Assembly (NCBI GenBank): GCA_023525715.1
Contig: CM042009.1
Span: 127,436,319-127,500,318 of the forward strand
Source of the DNA: Cichorium intybus
Taxonomy: Eukaryota; Streptophyta; Magnoliopsida; Asterales; Asteraceae
DNA length: 64,000 bases
Direction: 5' to 3'
The notes under the pieces are model-generated. The model was not told the DNA's origin. It did no database searches and saw only the letters and a list, made by a program, of their open reading frames with translations. Below, piece by piece: positions 1-15,924 of this stretch. The stretch's first letter is position 1. Every line of letters starts with the position of its first letter. The translations under genes were made by a program, and so were the position numbers.

Positions 1-1054
1 AGAAAATTCAAGAAAAAAGCACAAAAAACAACGAAAAGAAAAAGACAACAAAAAAGATGAAACACTCTCAAAAAAGAAAATTGATAAAGGTACTATTCTT
101 TTCACATATGATTGATGCCTTCCTTGTTAATTTATAGTTATAAATGATATAACTTTGCTTTATTTACTCATTAACAAGTAGGCAAACGAGATAAAGAAGA
201 GAAGGAAAATCCCAGAAAACAACCCAAAAAACAGAAAGAAAAAGGAGATGAAAAACTAAAAGAATGACGGTCCAAAGAAAAAAATGACAAAGGTACCTTT
301 CAATTCAGTTGTGATTAATGTTATACATTATGAGTACTAATACTTATAGCTTTGCTTTATTTAAACCATATGTGATTTTATAACACTATATATATTTACA
401 CATATCAGAAAAAGAATGAAAGGAAAAAATTAAACAAGTAAAGGAGAGAAAACAAAAAAAAGGAAAAAATAGAGAAAGTAAAGGAGAGAAGATCAAAAGA
501 AAAAAACGAAAAATGTATTGTTCAATTCACATGTGATTTATGTTATTTTTATAAATCATATATGATTTTTTCAATTTTTCTATCAAATCGTATATGATTG
601 ATAATGCAGTATTTTTTTCATAAAGGTATTGTTCAATTCACATGTAATTTATGTTATTTTAATAAATCATATATGATTGTTTTCAATTTTCCTATCAAAT
701 CATATATGATTGATAATGCAGTATTTTTTTCATAAATGGTTAATGAAATTGTATATGTATTTCTTGCATTTCTTATAGATGTTGGAGATAGTGGTGAGAA
801 AAAAACAAAGAAGGACAAAACAGAGAAGAAGAAAGAAAAGGAAAAAACTAAATCCGATGCTTCATCATCAAAAAAGAGAAAACTTGAAAAGAATTTGGAT
901 TCAGATTCTGATTCTGAAGCCATAGAACCTTTGAAAAAAAAAGAGAAAACAAGTACCAAAAACCTTCGAGTCCATCAGAAAGAAACAGGTAAAATTTGCT
1001 GCTCTTTACACTTATAATCATATGTGATTAAAACATATATGATCATATGTGATT

Positions 1055-1056
<2 letters not shown>

Positions 1057-1122
<66 letters not shown>
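1057..1122. repeat. (TA)n microsatellite in an intron
   Basis: An uninterrupted TA run lies in the intron before the globular exon of the decayed gene. The homologous tract in copy B is at 41889-41969 and has a different length. Confidence 0.95.
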
Positions 1123-1125
<3 letters not shown>

Positions 1126-1992
1126 TTATACTCATAAATGATTAATCAGATATGAATTGTAATGAACAACCTAATATTTATAATTAGTATATAATTTAAT
1201 CATATCTCATTCACATGTGATTCATCTAATTACATGTTTTACATCATAATAGGTGTTCGCCAGGTGCATTGTTTTCCATTGTACTAAGCTTGAGCGAAGA
1301 GAAAAAGGAATGTCTAAAAGAGATGGGATTCGGTTCCCTGTTAAAAATGAAAATGACAGATGTTCCAGGAGCCTTGAGTAAGTTTGTGCTCGAAAACTTC
1401 GACCCCTCAACAAACACACTCAAGGTTAAGAAAGGAAACATTCATGTGACAAGGGAATCCGTACACGCAATCCTTGGTTTGCCAATGGGAGAGGTAAAAT
1501 TTGAAGACCTCGAATACAGGAAGAAAGTGATACTTCGTATAAAGAATGGACAACTCAATTTGAAAACAAGACAATGGTCAGACTGCAGGACATCAAGACC
1601 AAAATTGTATCGAAAACAAACGCCGATATGAACTTCAAACTAAACTTCATAGCGGTATTGGTGAATGCTTTATTGGAATCAAGTTCAACGGGCAAATGTA
1701 ACACCTCGCCGTTGAACTACATCACAAAAGAAACAGATATTGCAAATTTGGATTGGTGCAAGTTTCTTATTGATTCCTTGGTCAAGACAAAAAACTCATT
1801 TGACCCAAAAAGCAAAACAACATTTTATGTTGGATCTGCGTCATTTTTAGTGGTATGCGTACTAATTTAAATTCTATTATTCTTATATGACAAACAATCA
1901 CATGTGATTACATGTGATTACATGATGACTCATATATGATTTTTATGTTGACTCACATGTTGTTTCTTCTATTATTCACATATGATGAACAA

Positions 1993-2440
1993 TCATATAT
2001 GACTGTTGTTTAAAATCATATTTGCCTTGTGTTTTTCATTGATGATTTTTTCTATTTTGTGAGTCGGTTGGATCTCTTGTTTGGTATAAAAGCATACAAA
2101 ATCATCTGAGCTATCACTCTCATTTTCGCTAGCGCCAGATGCCTGGTCTTCGATATATTCAGTGATATTGAATTGCATGATAGTTGCTATATGAGTTTCA
2201 AGAAAATCATGTTTCTGTTATGATAGCAGAGGCTGATTACTATCTTGAAATATCTTGCAAATATAATGAATTTCAAGATCAATATTTAATAAATATAATG
2301 AAGACGAGAAATCTGGTTTTAGCGAATTGAGAGTGGTCGCTGAGACGTTTTAATATGTTTTTATACCAAACAAGATATTCAACCAGCTCACAATTTTGGA
2401 AAGAATAACCAATGAAAAGCACAATGGTTTATAATCACAT
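1993..2440. repeat. Inverted repeat made from an exon-like segment
   Basis: The minus strand of 2178-1993 reads as coding-like sequence (DFVCFYTKQEIQPTHKIEKI). A diverged copy of the same segment lies on the plus strand at about 2260-2440 (CFYTKQDIQPAH). The arms are roughly 180 bp and about 80 bp apart, inside the long intron between the exons at 1855 and 2841. Copy B has the same arrangement at 42829-43275, so it predates the duplication. A transcript through the intron could fold into a hairpin with mismatches. Confidence 0.75.
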
Positions 2441-3211
2441 GTTATTTTCTATATTATACATGTGTGATGAACAATCATATGTAATTATAGTATTAACTCA
2501 TATGTGATTGTTTAGAATAATTTTGTATACTCTACATACATATAATCAAACATGATTCCAACGTGTAAATCATACATGATTTTACTGTTAACTAACTTGT
2601 GATTATACTTTACATTTATAAACACATGTGATTGTTTATAGTAATCAAATATGACCAATATTTTACATGTGAAGTTAGTGTTTTTTATATTCTTCATATT
2701 TTATAATCACATGTGATTTTTTGATAATTCATATGCGATTATCATATTAACTCACATGTAATTTGTTCTCCTATACATTTAAGTCATATGTCATTCTCGT
2801 ATTAACTCACATGTCATATCTCTTCTTAATTATATTTGCAGTTACTGTACGTAGACAGTGTGAAATGCGATTGTTTGGATGTGGAACGTTCACGTCCTGT
2901 GATCAACAACTGGACTTCTGAAAAAGTCAAATTTAGAGAAAATTTTGAGAAGGATGTCCTTGGTGAATTTGGCACAGGACGTCTAAATAAAGCTTTTGTT
3001 GAGAAAGATTTGACTGAGGATGTATATTTCTATTTACAATGTTTTTCTTTAATCATTTGTGATTATAATTTGTATTTATATATTCATTTGTTTCATTTAG
3101 GAATATTTGTTGAAGATGAAGAAGAAGAATGAAAAATTACAATATTTGGTGAACACTGCATTGGACAATATAATTTGTATTTATATATTCATTTGTTTCT
3201 TTCGGCTTATT

Positions 3212-3948
<737 letters not shown>

Positions 3949-4013
3949 ACGACATTGTATTAACAACAATTTGAAGAAGTGATGGATAGAAACGACATTT
4001 TTTAGCTGTTTTG

Positions 4014-4194
4014 CTTAGCTTGGGTGTTGTTTTGGTCACGTTTCTTTTGGAGTTATGCTCTGTTAGGCATTTTAGTTGGTCTGGATACGCAATGTTAGTT
4101 TTACTTAGCTTGGGTATTGTTTTGGTCACGTTTCTTTTGGAGTTATGCTCTGTTAGGCATTTTAATTGGTCTGGATACGCAATGTTAGTTTTAC
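4014..4194. repeat. 90-bp direct tandem duplication, copy A only
   Basis: The unit starting CTTAGCTTGGGT occurs twice in a row, at 4014 and 4104. Copy B has one unit (about 46995-47085). The duplication therefore arose after the copies separated, or collapsed in copy B. Confidence 0.9.
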
Positions 4195-4657
4195 TGATTG
4201 AATATTTACTCTTTGTCGTTTTTATGCAAGCTTCCCGCTTGCATTTTTCTTAATAATATTGCTGCCGTTCCAAAAAAAAGGAGTAAAAAACAGATTTTTA
4301 GACCTATTTTTAAAAAACTGACTTAATTAAAACAATACAATTGCATGTATAATATGTCAAAATGGCACTAAACCGCCGGCTGGTTTCAAAGTGAATCGAT
4401 TAATATCAAACTGATTTTTTTTCCTAAAGCGGTTAGGTTTTGTTTTTTGTTTTTTCCTTTTTTCCAAACCATTGTTTTTGGCACCTCTAATTTTCATCTT
4501 GTTTTTATATGCTACAAATATATTAACTTTTTTAGGTATCTTATATCATACAAAACAGGGAAAAAAAACCACCCATGGTGTTAGTGGCAAATTTATTGAT
4601 ATTGAGGGCTTAAAAACCTACCCTTTCCAAATTACATTAAATACTGAAAAATAAGAA

Positions 4658-5145
<488 letters not shown>

Positions 5146-6136
5146 ACCTTAACCCAAGCCTCTCCTTTTCCTTATTCCAACTCTCAGAAGTGTTAACAAT
5201 AATAGCATCACTTTTGATTTTTGTTATTTCTTTGAACTTGTCTTCATCGGTCAACATCTACATTTCGAAAATCTCTGATGTGATTTCGGAAGTTTTCTTT
5301 GCTAACTCCACTTCAAGTTTCAACATACATTGACTTATTTTTGTCGATGTTTTTCAAAGACTGTCGTTAAGTTTAGTAACAGCATCGTTGAATCCTCCAA
5401 CAAAAGGATCCACACAATTTTTCCTCTTTTTATTACGAACACATGAAACTTCCTCATTTTGCGTGTTTGTATTTTGTACGTTGATTACGACTATCTTCCA
5501 CCATCCAAGTGTTGTGTTGTTCATTTATGTTTACCTCTTCTTCTATCTCGACAAATCTCATGCTTGATTTCCTTGAGCTCGGCCTTTTTCGAAAACAATA
5601 GACAAAAAATTTCATACCGATGAAAAGTGTTGTTTCTCCATTTAGCCGCTTCTTTGTGAACCTATTTCATATAATATATATGTAAATTTATTACAATCGG
5701 ACGAAAGCCAAGAATAACAAATCAACATAACAAAATAAAAAAGACATTTAACCATCTCTAAATACTATCATTATGATGCGTCCAAAGTAGCCAGATGACC
5801 GTTAAAACGAATACATCAAATCATTCGAGGTCGTTTAGAGGTTCAAAACGACATTTTTCTAATATTGATTAAAAAATATCATTTAAGAGGTCAAAACCTT
5901 TCTTTGGAAACCTCTACAACCTTGTATTAACAACAATTTGAAGAAGTGATAGATAGAAACGACATTTCTTTGTTACATGAAAATCGAATTTGTTTTTGTA
6001 GGAGTAAAAACAAATTTTTAGACCTATTTTTAAAACCGACTTAATAAAAACATTCCAATTGCATGTATAATATATCAAAATAACACTAAACCGCCAGCTG
6101 GTTTCAAAGTGAATCGATTCATATCAAACTGATTTT
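5146..6136. other. 3' flank of an RLP unit; no gene seen
   Basis: This stretch matches 47925-48918, which in copy B lies just beyond the 3' end of the RLP gene. A partial third copy is at 37195-38131 and a diverged fourth at about 27900-28390. I see no coding potential apart from chance frames. At 6136/6137 the sequence jumps straight to the block that in copy B begins at 53456. Confidence 0.85.
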
Positions 6137-6353
6137 GGCGGCGGATCTCTCAGGACCCCATCAGGAGGTAAACCCTACATCACTCCAGGAGAATCACTCC
6201 AAATTACGTAACACAATACACATTCAGAGAATCAAAGTCTCTAAGACCCAACTCCGGTAACCAGGGGAAGCCACCGGAACACGGGAAAACAAAAGAGAAT
6301 CTTAGACAGAGAAAGTGCTAAGCGGTGTGTATTTAATATTTGTATAATTTAAA
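6137..6353 (-). other. Leader-like segment of the RLP unit
   Basis: This block matches 53456-53679 and, more loosely, 27430-27640. In the other two places it lies upstream (on the minus strand) of an unrecognised open frame. Here that frame is gone with the RLP gene. The origin of the segment is unknown; a LINE 5' region is one possibility. Confidence 0.7.
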
Positions 6354-8178
6354 CTAGGTTAAAAACCCGTATAATATACGGGATGATTAAAAAATATATA
6401 AAATAATATCAAAAATATCAATATTGCAGATGATAAAATTGTCATTTGTGAATTTTGTTTATTTTGATATTTTATATGATATATGATAAATTTTGTTGGG
6501 TTTAATTAGGAATTACGAATGCTATGTTCAAATAAAATATGATTAAAATGAAGAATAATTATCAAAAGTAATAAAAGAATAATACCGAAAATGAAAGACG
6601 TAATGATAATTCAAAATGCTCGAAATACTTCTTTGTATACAACATTTGATGTCCTATTTGTAATTTTACGCTCTTTATCTAAAATCAGTAGTTTAAGTCC
6701 TTGTTTTTACGTATTTCGTTTATTTCTTTAACAACTTTAGCACAATATTATTTTATTTTTTCAAATATGGTCTACAACTTTTTAATATTTTTCTAAACTT
6801 AATTCTTTTATAGTTTTCTCCAAATCATTTTGCTATATTTTTCTTTAATGTGTTAAAACATATTTTTAGTCTTTTTGTTTGGTTGTTTGTTTTTCAATTT
6901 TAGTTGTCCCCAACTTTTTAATATTTTTTTAACTTAAGATTTTTTAATTATTTTTATAATTTTCTCTAAATAAATTTACAACATTGTTCTTTATTTTTTT
7001 AACATACTTTTTAGTCCTTATGTTCTGTTATTTTTTTTACTTTTCGTTTTTACTAACGGAATTGTAATTTTGTGCATAATACGACTATTGCTAAAGAGTT
7101 ATTTTAATGGAGTTGGAAATCCAGGTTATATACGAGAAAGATATGGCCAGATTCATATGTTTGATCATTCTACTTGTGATAAAACAAAAAAAGTCCAAAA
7201 TAATTTTGATGTTTTAATTATTTTTTTGATCGGCCAATACCTGTGAAGGTATGCTTCGGCTCTAGTATCTGAGTCATCTCTAGCTTTCAACAAAGAAATG
7301 TACATACATGAAATTTTAAGAAAGAAAATGAAATATTTTTTTAAAAATCTTTAACCTTCTTTTCATACTCGCATACCCGTTCATACATAATTTCTCCACT
7401 TGTTTGAGTAATCCAATGCATCAATGGAATCTAAAAATGAACTACTTGTTGGATGATTATTATAAACTTTAATGAGTTTGGTTGTCTCACGTTGGTTCAC
7501 CAAGAGTTTAATCAAAGAAAGAAATGATTATTAGGTTACTTAAGAATTATTATGAAAACACAAACGGAACAGAGGCTCAATAAAACTCTTGCCATTACCT
7601 CAATTATAATACCAATAATCATTAAGTGTTGTAAAAGACGAGTTCAATCAAAATAAAAAGGAAGGAGCCAGTAAACAAAAACAGGAACAGAGGAGAAAGG
7701 TAAGAAACAACAATCACTTGATTACCACCATGCTCCTGAGAATATGAACAAAAAGTGAGGTTAATTCCAACTTAAATCCAACAAAACATGAAGCAAAATG
7801 CATACAAAGGCATGAAACCGCAATCAAGCAAATGCAAAATTTGACAATTTCGAGCTAATCTGTAGTATTGAACTTTTTGATGCCAAACAATACGACTTAA
7901 ATCCTAACATTTTAAAAGTTTACACTTATTTGCTTTTTGCTCCAATTTCTTCAAATGATTGTATTTTTTGAAATAATTTTTATACATCATTGGTAGTTTG
8001 GTACTACTTACACTGTTTGGAGGTTTGTCAAGTTACTGATGCTTGGAGAAAGGAAACCGGAAAGATTTTGGCTTGGACTTCCACTATAATTTCATTCAAA
8101 AGAAATCAATTTTCGTTAACTGAAAATATCATTAATTCATCAATGGCGAAACACCCAGAAACATGAAGATCAAGATTA

Positions 8179-8331
8179 CATTCCAATGATGAATTTATCT
8201 GAAGAACAAGTGACCATCATCCAACTGCATGGATCAACAACATATGCATCCCAGTTTAAGACACTATATGGATCGGCCAAACCATTATTGATGTACATCA
8301 AAGCTTGCACTGCAAATCCATTAAACGATTC
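8179..8331 (-). pseudogene. Captured fragment of an NIK/SERK-type LRR receptor kinase (LRRNT region)
   Basis: On the minus strand the frame from 8331 reads AVQALMYINNGLADP, then a segment with DPCSWMMVTCSSDKFIIGM. This is the LRRNT cap of the LRR-II kinases (NIK/SERK): the DPCSW-MVTCS signature is clear. In intact proteins it is followed by GTPSQNLSG and LRRs, but here the homology stops at GM (8179). Signal peptide, LRRs, TM and kinase are missing, so no receptor is made. It lies inside the Helitron, on that element's own strand, about 430 bp from the captured BLOS2 piece. The identification rests on recalled family motifs. Confidence 0.8.
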
Positions 8332-8760
8332 GGTTCTTTATTCATGTCATAAAGATCGTTGAACACGTCCATGAAACTGCTGACAATCATCGTGAGAGCT
8401 TCAAATTTAGGATGATGGTATAATAATTCGACGTACCTTCAAATTTGACACCTTTGGGAGAAAGAAAAGCATTTGTAGAAGTTAAAAACAAAACCATAAC
8501 AAGAAAAGAGCTTGAAGGTCCATTGTTGTTTTAGATAGCGAGAATGTGAAAGCAATTTACATGAGGACTTCAAAACGTGTGATAGACTGATTTAGGAGTA
8601 TAATGATCGATCAATTGTTTAAAAATGAAACAAAAACTATTTGGTTTTATATTTGGGAACCCATACCCGTCTCCTCAAACCCTGAATCGTGCCTTATGAT
8701 CATTTGTATCAAAATTCACAGTAGGATTGACGAATTGTGGTTTGATTGTATGTTTTTCTA

Positions 8761-9009
8761 GGGCACAAACAACGTCCTCAAGTTGTTGGAAAACATGAAT
8801 CTGAAAGTTGCAGAAGAGTATGAAGGATTCGGGGATGGTGCCTCTGGTTTGATGGTTTTTGTGGAACGATTGAAGGCCAAAAGTGAGAACTTCGATGATA
8901 TGTTCAGCAAATTGATGCTTGAGAACAGCAAGTCACTGATCTTGAAGTTGTAATATCTATGCTAGATAAATATGCTTCTTTGTTAGAATCAAAGGTTCAA
9001 TCTGTCTAG
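8761..9009 (+). pseudogene. BLOS2: Captured 3' half of BLOS2 (BLOC-1 subunit 2), broken
   Basis: A splice-acceptor-like TCTAG precedes GTNNVLKLLENMNLKVAEEY and ASGLMVFVERLKAKSENFDD. After a shift of frame the 3' end reads QVTDLEVVISMLDKYASLLE and finishes KVQSV, then TAG at 9007-9009. This is the conserved C-terminal coiled-coil half of plant BLOS2, a small subunit of the BLOC-1 complex acting in endosome-to-vacuole sorting. A one-base loss after FDD and an in-frame TGA after IDA split the frame, so it cannot encode the normal protein. It lies in the Helitron, antisense to the element. The parent gene must be elsewhere. Confidence 0.88.
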
Positions 9010-9033
9010 AAGATGATTATGGGTGATGGATGA

Positions 9034-9506
9034 TTTTTTGGCGAGACGGTGCTGATTTGAGGTGTTAGGGTTTTGGTAGGATTAATGGGAGAGTGAGAGG
9101 TGAGGTAAGCTCCAAGATTTATGGAGGACTATCAGGGATTTCAAACTGAAACCGATTAAAGAATTGAAACAGAAAATGGATTTCTACAAATCAGAATAAA
9201 AGAGAAATTGACATGTGGGCAAATCAATGTGGTGATGACAAGTGGCAAAAGTGATTTTTATTTATTAGGTTTTTTGGCGAGACGGTGTTGATTTGAGGTG
9301 TTAGGGTTTTGGTAGGATTAATGGGAGAGCGAGAGGTGAGGTAAGCTCCAATATTTATGGAGGACTATCACGGATTTCAAACTGAAACCGATTAAAGAAT
9401 TGAAACAGAAAATGGATTTCTACAAATTAGAATAAAAGAGAAAATGACATGTGGGCAAATCAATGTGGTGATGACAAGTGGCAAAAGTTATTTTTATTTA
9501 TTAGGT
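9034..9506. repeat. 236-bp tandem duplication beside the Helitron 5' end
   Basis: Two nearly identical units begin at about 9034 and 9270 (TTTTTTGGCGAGACGGTG) and each runs to a TTTTTATTTATTAGG. Only the outer unit is followed by the terminal ATAGTAGA. The duplication therefore copies subterminal but not terminal 5' Helitron sequence. Confidence 0.93.
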
Positions 9507-9514
9507 ATAGTAGA

Positions 9515-10274
9515 TTAAAGTGTTTTTTCCGGAGTTAATTACATTAAGTACCTATCAGTTTTACATAATTTTTTCTAAAAAATCTCAACTTTTTTTTTTC
9601 ACATTTGGCAAACTTTTTTCTTTTGACCAACTTCCTTTTTGGTGTAACAAGTGAATAACAATGATCTAAGCTAGCATTGTATCTTAGGCCACAAAGTTTG
9701 AACGTTGTAATTCTGATTATTAAAAACAAGCTAAGATGTCTAGTCAACTTAGACCTAGACCGTGGACCGTTATTCTTCACCTGCTATAATATTCGATCAT
9801 CTTGTATATAGATTTTGATATTCAGTTTGTCAACAAGAATTAGACATGAGAAGTATTGTGGATCAAATTCTAATATTGAAAATGTTTCTAGCTAGGAAAA
9901 TATGAAAACTAACATTGGATTCCAAACACAAATAGGAGTTTTAACCGAACCTGATTTGACAGTTGTTTCAAAACTATATTACAAATTTGATCCTTCCGGT
10001 TTGTACTTTTTTCATTTAGGTAAACCAAAGATGTTCCTAGTCTTATTTTAAGGTTTCAAATGCTTTTGATCATTATCTCATGTAAAATAACCATAATTAG
10101 CTTATTTTCTTGCAAACCCGTCTATATATTTTAGACTTCAGATACAAGAATCCAACAAAAATTGCATTCAAGTCTTCTACTAGTTTAGAATGTATTATGC
10201 AAGGTTGTTCTAAAACATTGCCTCCATCAGCAAGGGTTCAATTTATAGCAAGTAAAATGATTATTACTCATTTT
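9515..10274. other. Shared RLP-unit sequence without a gene
   Basis: It matches 53680-54433 in copy B. Part of it (10060-10250) also resembles 20815-20945, so it includes an older dispersed repeat. No coding evidence is seen. Confidence 0.7.
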
Positions 10275-10487
10275 CATCAATTTACAATATTTATATGTTC
10301 GTCAACTTTACATGTAGAGAGGCGACCATGTGGATCTTTAAGGGAAGCTTTGGAATGAAGGAGAGTATGTCTCTCCTTATCCAAACATTTTTTCATAACA
10401 CCATTATCATCTTCTACGAATTGTTTGGCTGTTGTAGTCTCAATGTTTAACAAGAAAACTGAGAAAATTATAAAAACAAGGATTCAT
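10275..10487 (-). pseudogene. RLP N-terminal relic, copy A
   Basis: The ATG at 10487 starts MNPCFYNFLSFLVKH and then TGA, parallel to the MNPCYFINFS start of the RLP at 52020. In another frame the relic continues with NGVMKKCLDKERHTLLHSKA and DPHGRLST, the LRRNT cap. Homology fades near 10275, so no LRRs remain. At least one frameshift and early stops make it non-functional. The same relic is at 54434-54646 in copy B, so it was already dead before the duplication. Its upstream region keeps the RLP-family TATA segment. Confidence 0.85.
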
Positions 10488-10547
10488 AATGTAAATCCAA
10501 ATCTTGGTGATGTTTGTATTGTATTGATGCTTATATGAACGACCCCC

Positions 10548-10566
10548 ATGAGGGTTTATATAGTCT
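10548..10566 (-). promoter_or_regulatory. Conserved RLP-family TATA segment
   Basis: The minus strand reads GACTATATAAACCCTCATG, about 60-80 bp upstream of the relic's ATG. The same segment stands before 26639, 52020 and 54646 and, split by a transposon, before 23395. A palindrome AAGACTTACAAGTCTT lies farther upstream at 10725-10740. Confidence 0.75.
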
Positions 10567-10750
10567 CGGCTGTGAAGATGAACGATTCTAAATGGGTGGT
10601 CTAAATAGGTGTCGTACTTGTATGGAGCACACAATACTTCATTTCCATGAGATTAGGACCAAACTATAAGAAAAATCAAAGATAAAGAATTGGAAATAAT
10701 TGCCCCAAGTTAGACTTTGAAATTAAGACTTACAAGTCTTGGCATTTGTA

Positions 10751-14091
<3,341 letters not shown>

Positions 14092-14340
14092 GAGTAAATT
14101 ACATGAGTGGTCCTGTGGTATGAGGTAACTTGCACGTTTGGTCCCTAAATCTTTTTTTTAACTCGAACTGTCCTTATTTTTCTATTATGTTGCACGCTTG
14201 GTCCCTGCGAAATATAAAAAGTCTATTTTACGCTTAGTAATTTCTTTTTCAAGTTTCAATTATATGTTTATTTATTTTCAGTTAAAAAATAAAAATAAAC
14301 CCATCTACCCCACTCTCATTCAAACATACCCGGTTACACA

Positions 14341-14386
<46 letters not shown>

Positions 14387-15915
14387 AAAATGAAACAAAA
14401 TGAAATCCCCCTTCTCTATCTTCTCCTTCGTCACGGATGCTTCCGGCGATGAGCCTACAGCACGTATCTCCACCCTCCTACGACGGAACTCCATCGTAAC
14501 ACCATCCGATTCATCATTGTCTTCTTCGGCCGGTTTCACCTTCCATCCACTATCAACGTCATTTACTCCCCCTAAATCCCCTCCTTCGTGTAGGAAACCG
14601 ACGAGCCAAAAGGGGGATCGTGGGAGGGCAGGAAATCACCGTTGGTTGGAACCCGGTTGGCACCAACTCTGTAATTCAATGAGGGGTAAAATTCTCACTC
14701 TCTTTCTTCGTGTCACACATCAGAAAAATAGAGTCAGTTGTCGACAGAAAAAATTAGATCTTAAAAATTGATCTTCAAATTGAGTCGAATGAAGCAGATT
14801 GTAGATCGGAAGAACGTAGATCTTCAAAATTGAGTCGAATGAACAGATCTTCAAACACACAAATTCAGAATCGACCGACGAAAAACCGTAGAGCTTCACT
14901 TTGTTGCCGGAAACCACCCCCAACTCCACCATTGTTCCATTAAGGGTCCGTTTGGATGTGCTTATAAAACTGTTTATTGACTTATTGACTTTTTGGAAAA
15001 GTCATAAGTTATAAGTAAAGGCCTCCATACTTATTAAAAACTGCTTATTTGCCCTTACCAAAGGTAAATAAGCAGTTTTTAATAAGTAAGGAGACCTTTA
15101 CTTATGACTTATGGCTTTTCCAAAAAGTCAATAAGTCAATAAATAGTTTTTATAAGCACATCCAAACGGCCCTAAGACGGTGTAGCATATTAATACTTAC
15201 TCTTGTTACCTTATATTCGGCAATCCATAAACCTGTGATTTTCAGAAAAGCAAACTCCTAAATCATTTGTACAAATTCAAAGTGTAAAATAAAGAAAATT
15301 ATTCCTTTTGGTCGGTAATTACAAACAAGAAGTGAGAAAAAAGTGCTTGATAATTAAACTAAAGTTTAATCAATATATACATATACCATGAAAAGGGAAG
15401 TCGCTATTGCCGCTTAGCCCAAAAATCAAACCGGAGATTGACTGGAAATCGATGGAGACCGGTGGAAGAACAATCAAGTACCAAAAGCTTTCAATTGATT
15501 GTCAATGACAGAGGAAAATGTGCTTACGCTCTTGAATTCTGGAATACTAAACGCAATACTTAGGTTTCTTTATACCAGACGAACACCCAACTGATCGGGC
15601 ATGAAGAAGATACGTCACAATGGGCGGCAAACGATCTTTGATCGGAAGGATAGAAATTAGTCGCCGACGTGGGTATGAGAGAGGGAGACAGAGAGATAAT
15701 GGGATGAGATATTAGAGATTTTTTTTTCTAAACTTAAAAATAATAAACAAATAAAGGAAAAAGTACAAAAGAAATTATTAAGGGCAAAATAGACTTTTTA
15801 CATCTGGTAGGGACCAAGCACGTAACATAATCAAAAGATAGGGACGGTCCGAGTTAAAAAAAATAGGGACTAAGCGTGCAAGTTACCGCATACCACAGGG
15901 ACGTGTAATTTACTC
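14092..15915. mobile_element. MULE-type element with long TIRs and 9-bp TSD
   Basis: Terminal inverted repeats of about 140 bp (GAGTAAATTACATGAGTGGT at the left; ACGTGTAATTTACTC at the right) lie inside identical 9-bp flanks TTATTTTTA at 14083-14091 and 15916-15924. Long TIRs plus a 9-bp duplication indicate a Mutator-like element. There is no MURA transposase. The interior has a (CT)n run (14344-14384), a frame at 14400-14771 beginning MKSPFSIFSFVTDASG that could be a captured exon but that I do not recognise, and a nested Harbinger MITE. Confidence 0.88.
14944..15172. mobile_element. Fold-back Harbinger/Tourist-like MITE nested in the MULE
   Basis: The 229-bp element is almost a perfect palindrome: GGGTCCGTTTGGATGTGCTT at the left pairs with AAGCACATCCAAACGGCCC at the right, and the arms meet near 15058. 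It is flanked by TAA on both sides (14941-14943, 15173-15175), the duplication made by PIF/Harbinger transposases. It inserted after the MULE. Confidence 0.92.
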
Positions 15916-15924
15916 TTATTTTTA

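Larger units (their letters stand above)
1..3170 (+). pseudogene. Decayed multi-exon gene, copy A: Lys/Glu-rich exons then a plant transposon-associated globular domain
   Basis: The gene enters from the left; its likely start is visible only in copy B (39463). Short Lys/Glu-rich exons flanked by GT/AG sites lie near 1-87, 181-291, 409-510 and 780-988. Next come a globular exon (about 1252-1630: FGSLLKMKMTDVPGALSKFV, then HAILGLPMGE), its continuation (1590-1855, NLDWCKFLIDSLV) and an exon at 2841-3015 (LLYVDSVKCDC, RPVINNW). This order resembles plant proteins often annotated near Ulp1-like or transposon-derived genes; I place it by memory only. It is broken: TGA at 265-267, and a one-base loss near 1581-1585 that moves the reading from TRQWSD to LQDIKTK and is shared with copy B. 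An expressed protein is unlikely. The introns hold many CACATGTG/CATATATG-centred palindromes. Confidence 0.7.
6354..9514 (-). mobile_element. Non-autonomous Helitron carrying host-gene fragments
   Basis: Copy B has the empty site (ATTTAAA/TTAAAGTG at 53679/53680), so both ends are exact. On the minus strand the insert begins TCTACTATACC and ends with the hairpin CCCGTATATTATACGGG, then TTTTTAACCTAG. It lies between A and T and has no target duplication. These are the defining Helitron features (5' TC, subterminal hairpin, CTRR end, AT target). No Rep/helicase frame is present, so movement would need proteins supplied elsewhere. It carries pieces of BLOS2 and of an LRR kinase, plus exon-like stretches near 7240-7430 that I do not recognise. 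A 236-bp segment beside its 5' end is duplicated. Confidence 0.95.

Noticed and set aside
1993..2178. Independent 61-aa minus-strand gene
   Set aside because: It is the inverted arm of an exon-like repeat inside an intron, with no promoter or continuation.
14400..14771. 123-aa plus-strand frame as a host gene
   Set aside because: It lies wholly within a MULE with an exact target duplication, no homology is recognised and its 3' part is low quality; at best it is a captured exon.
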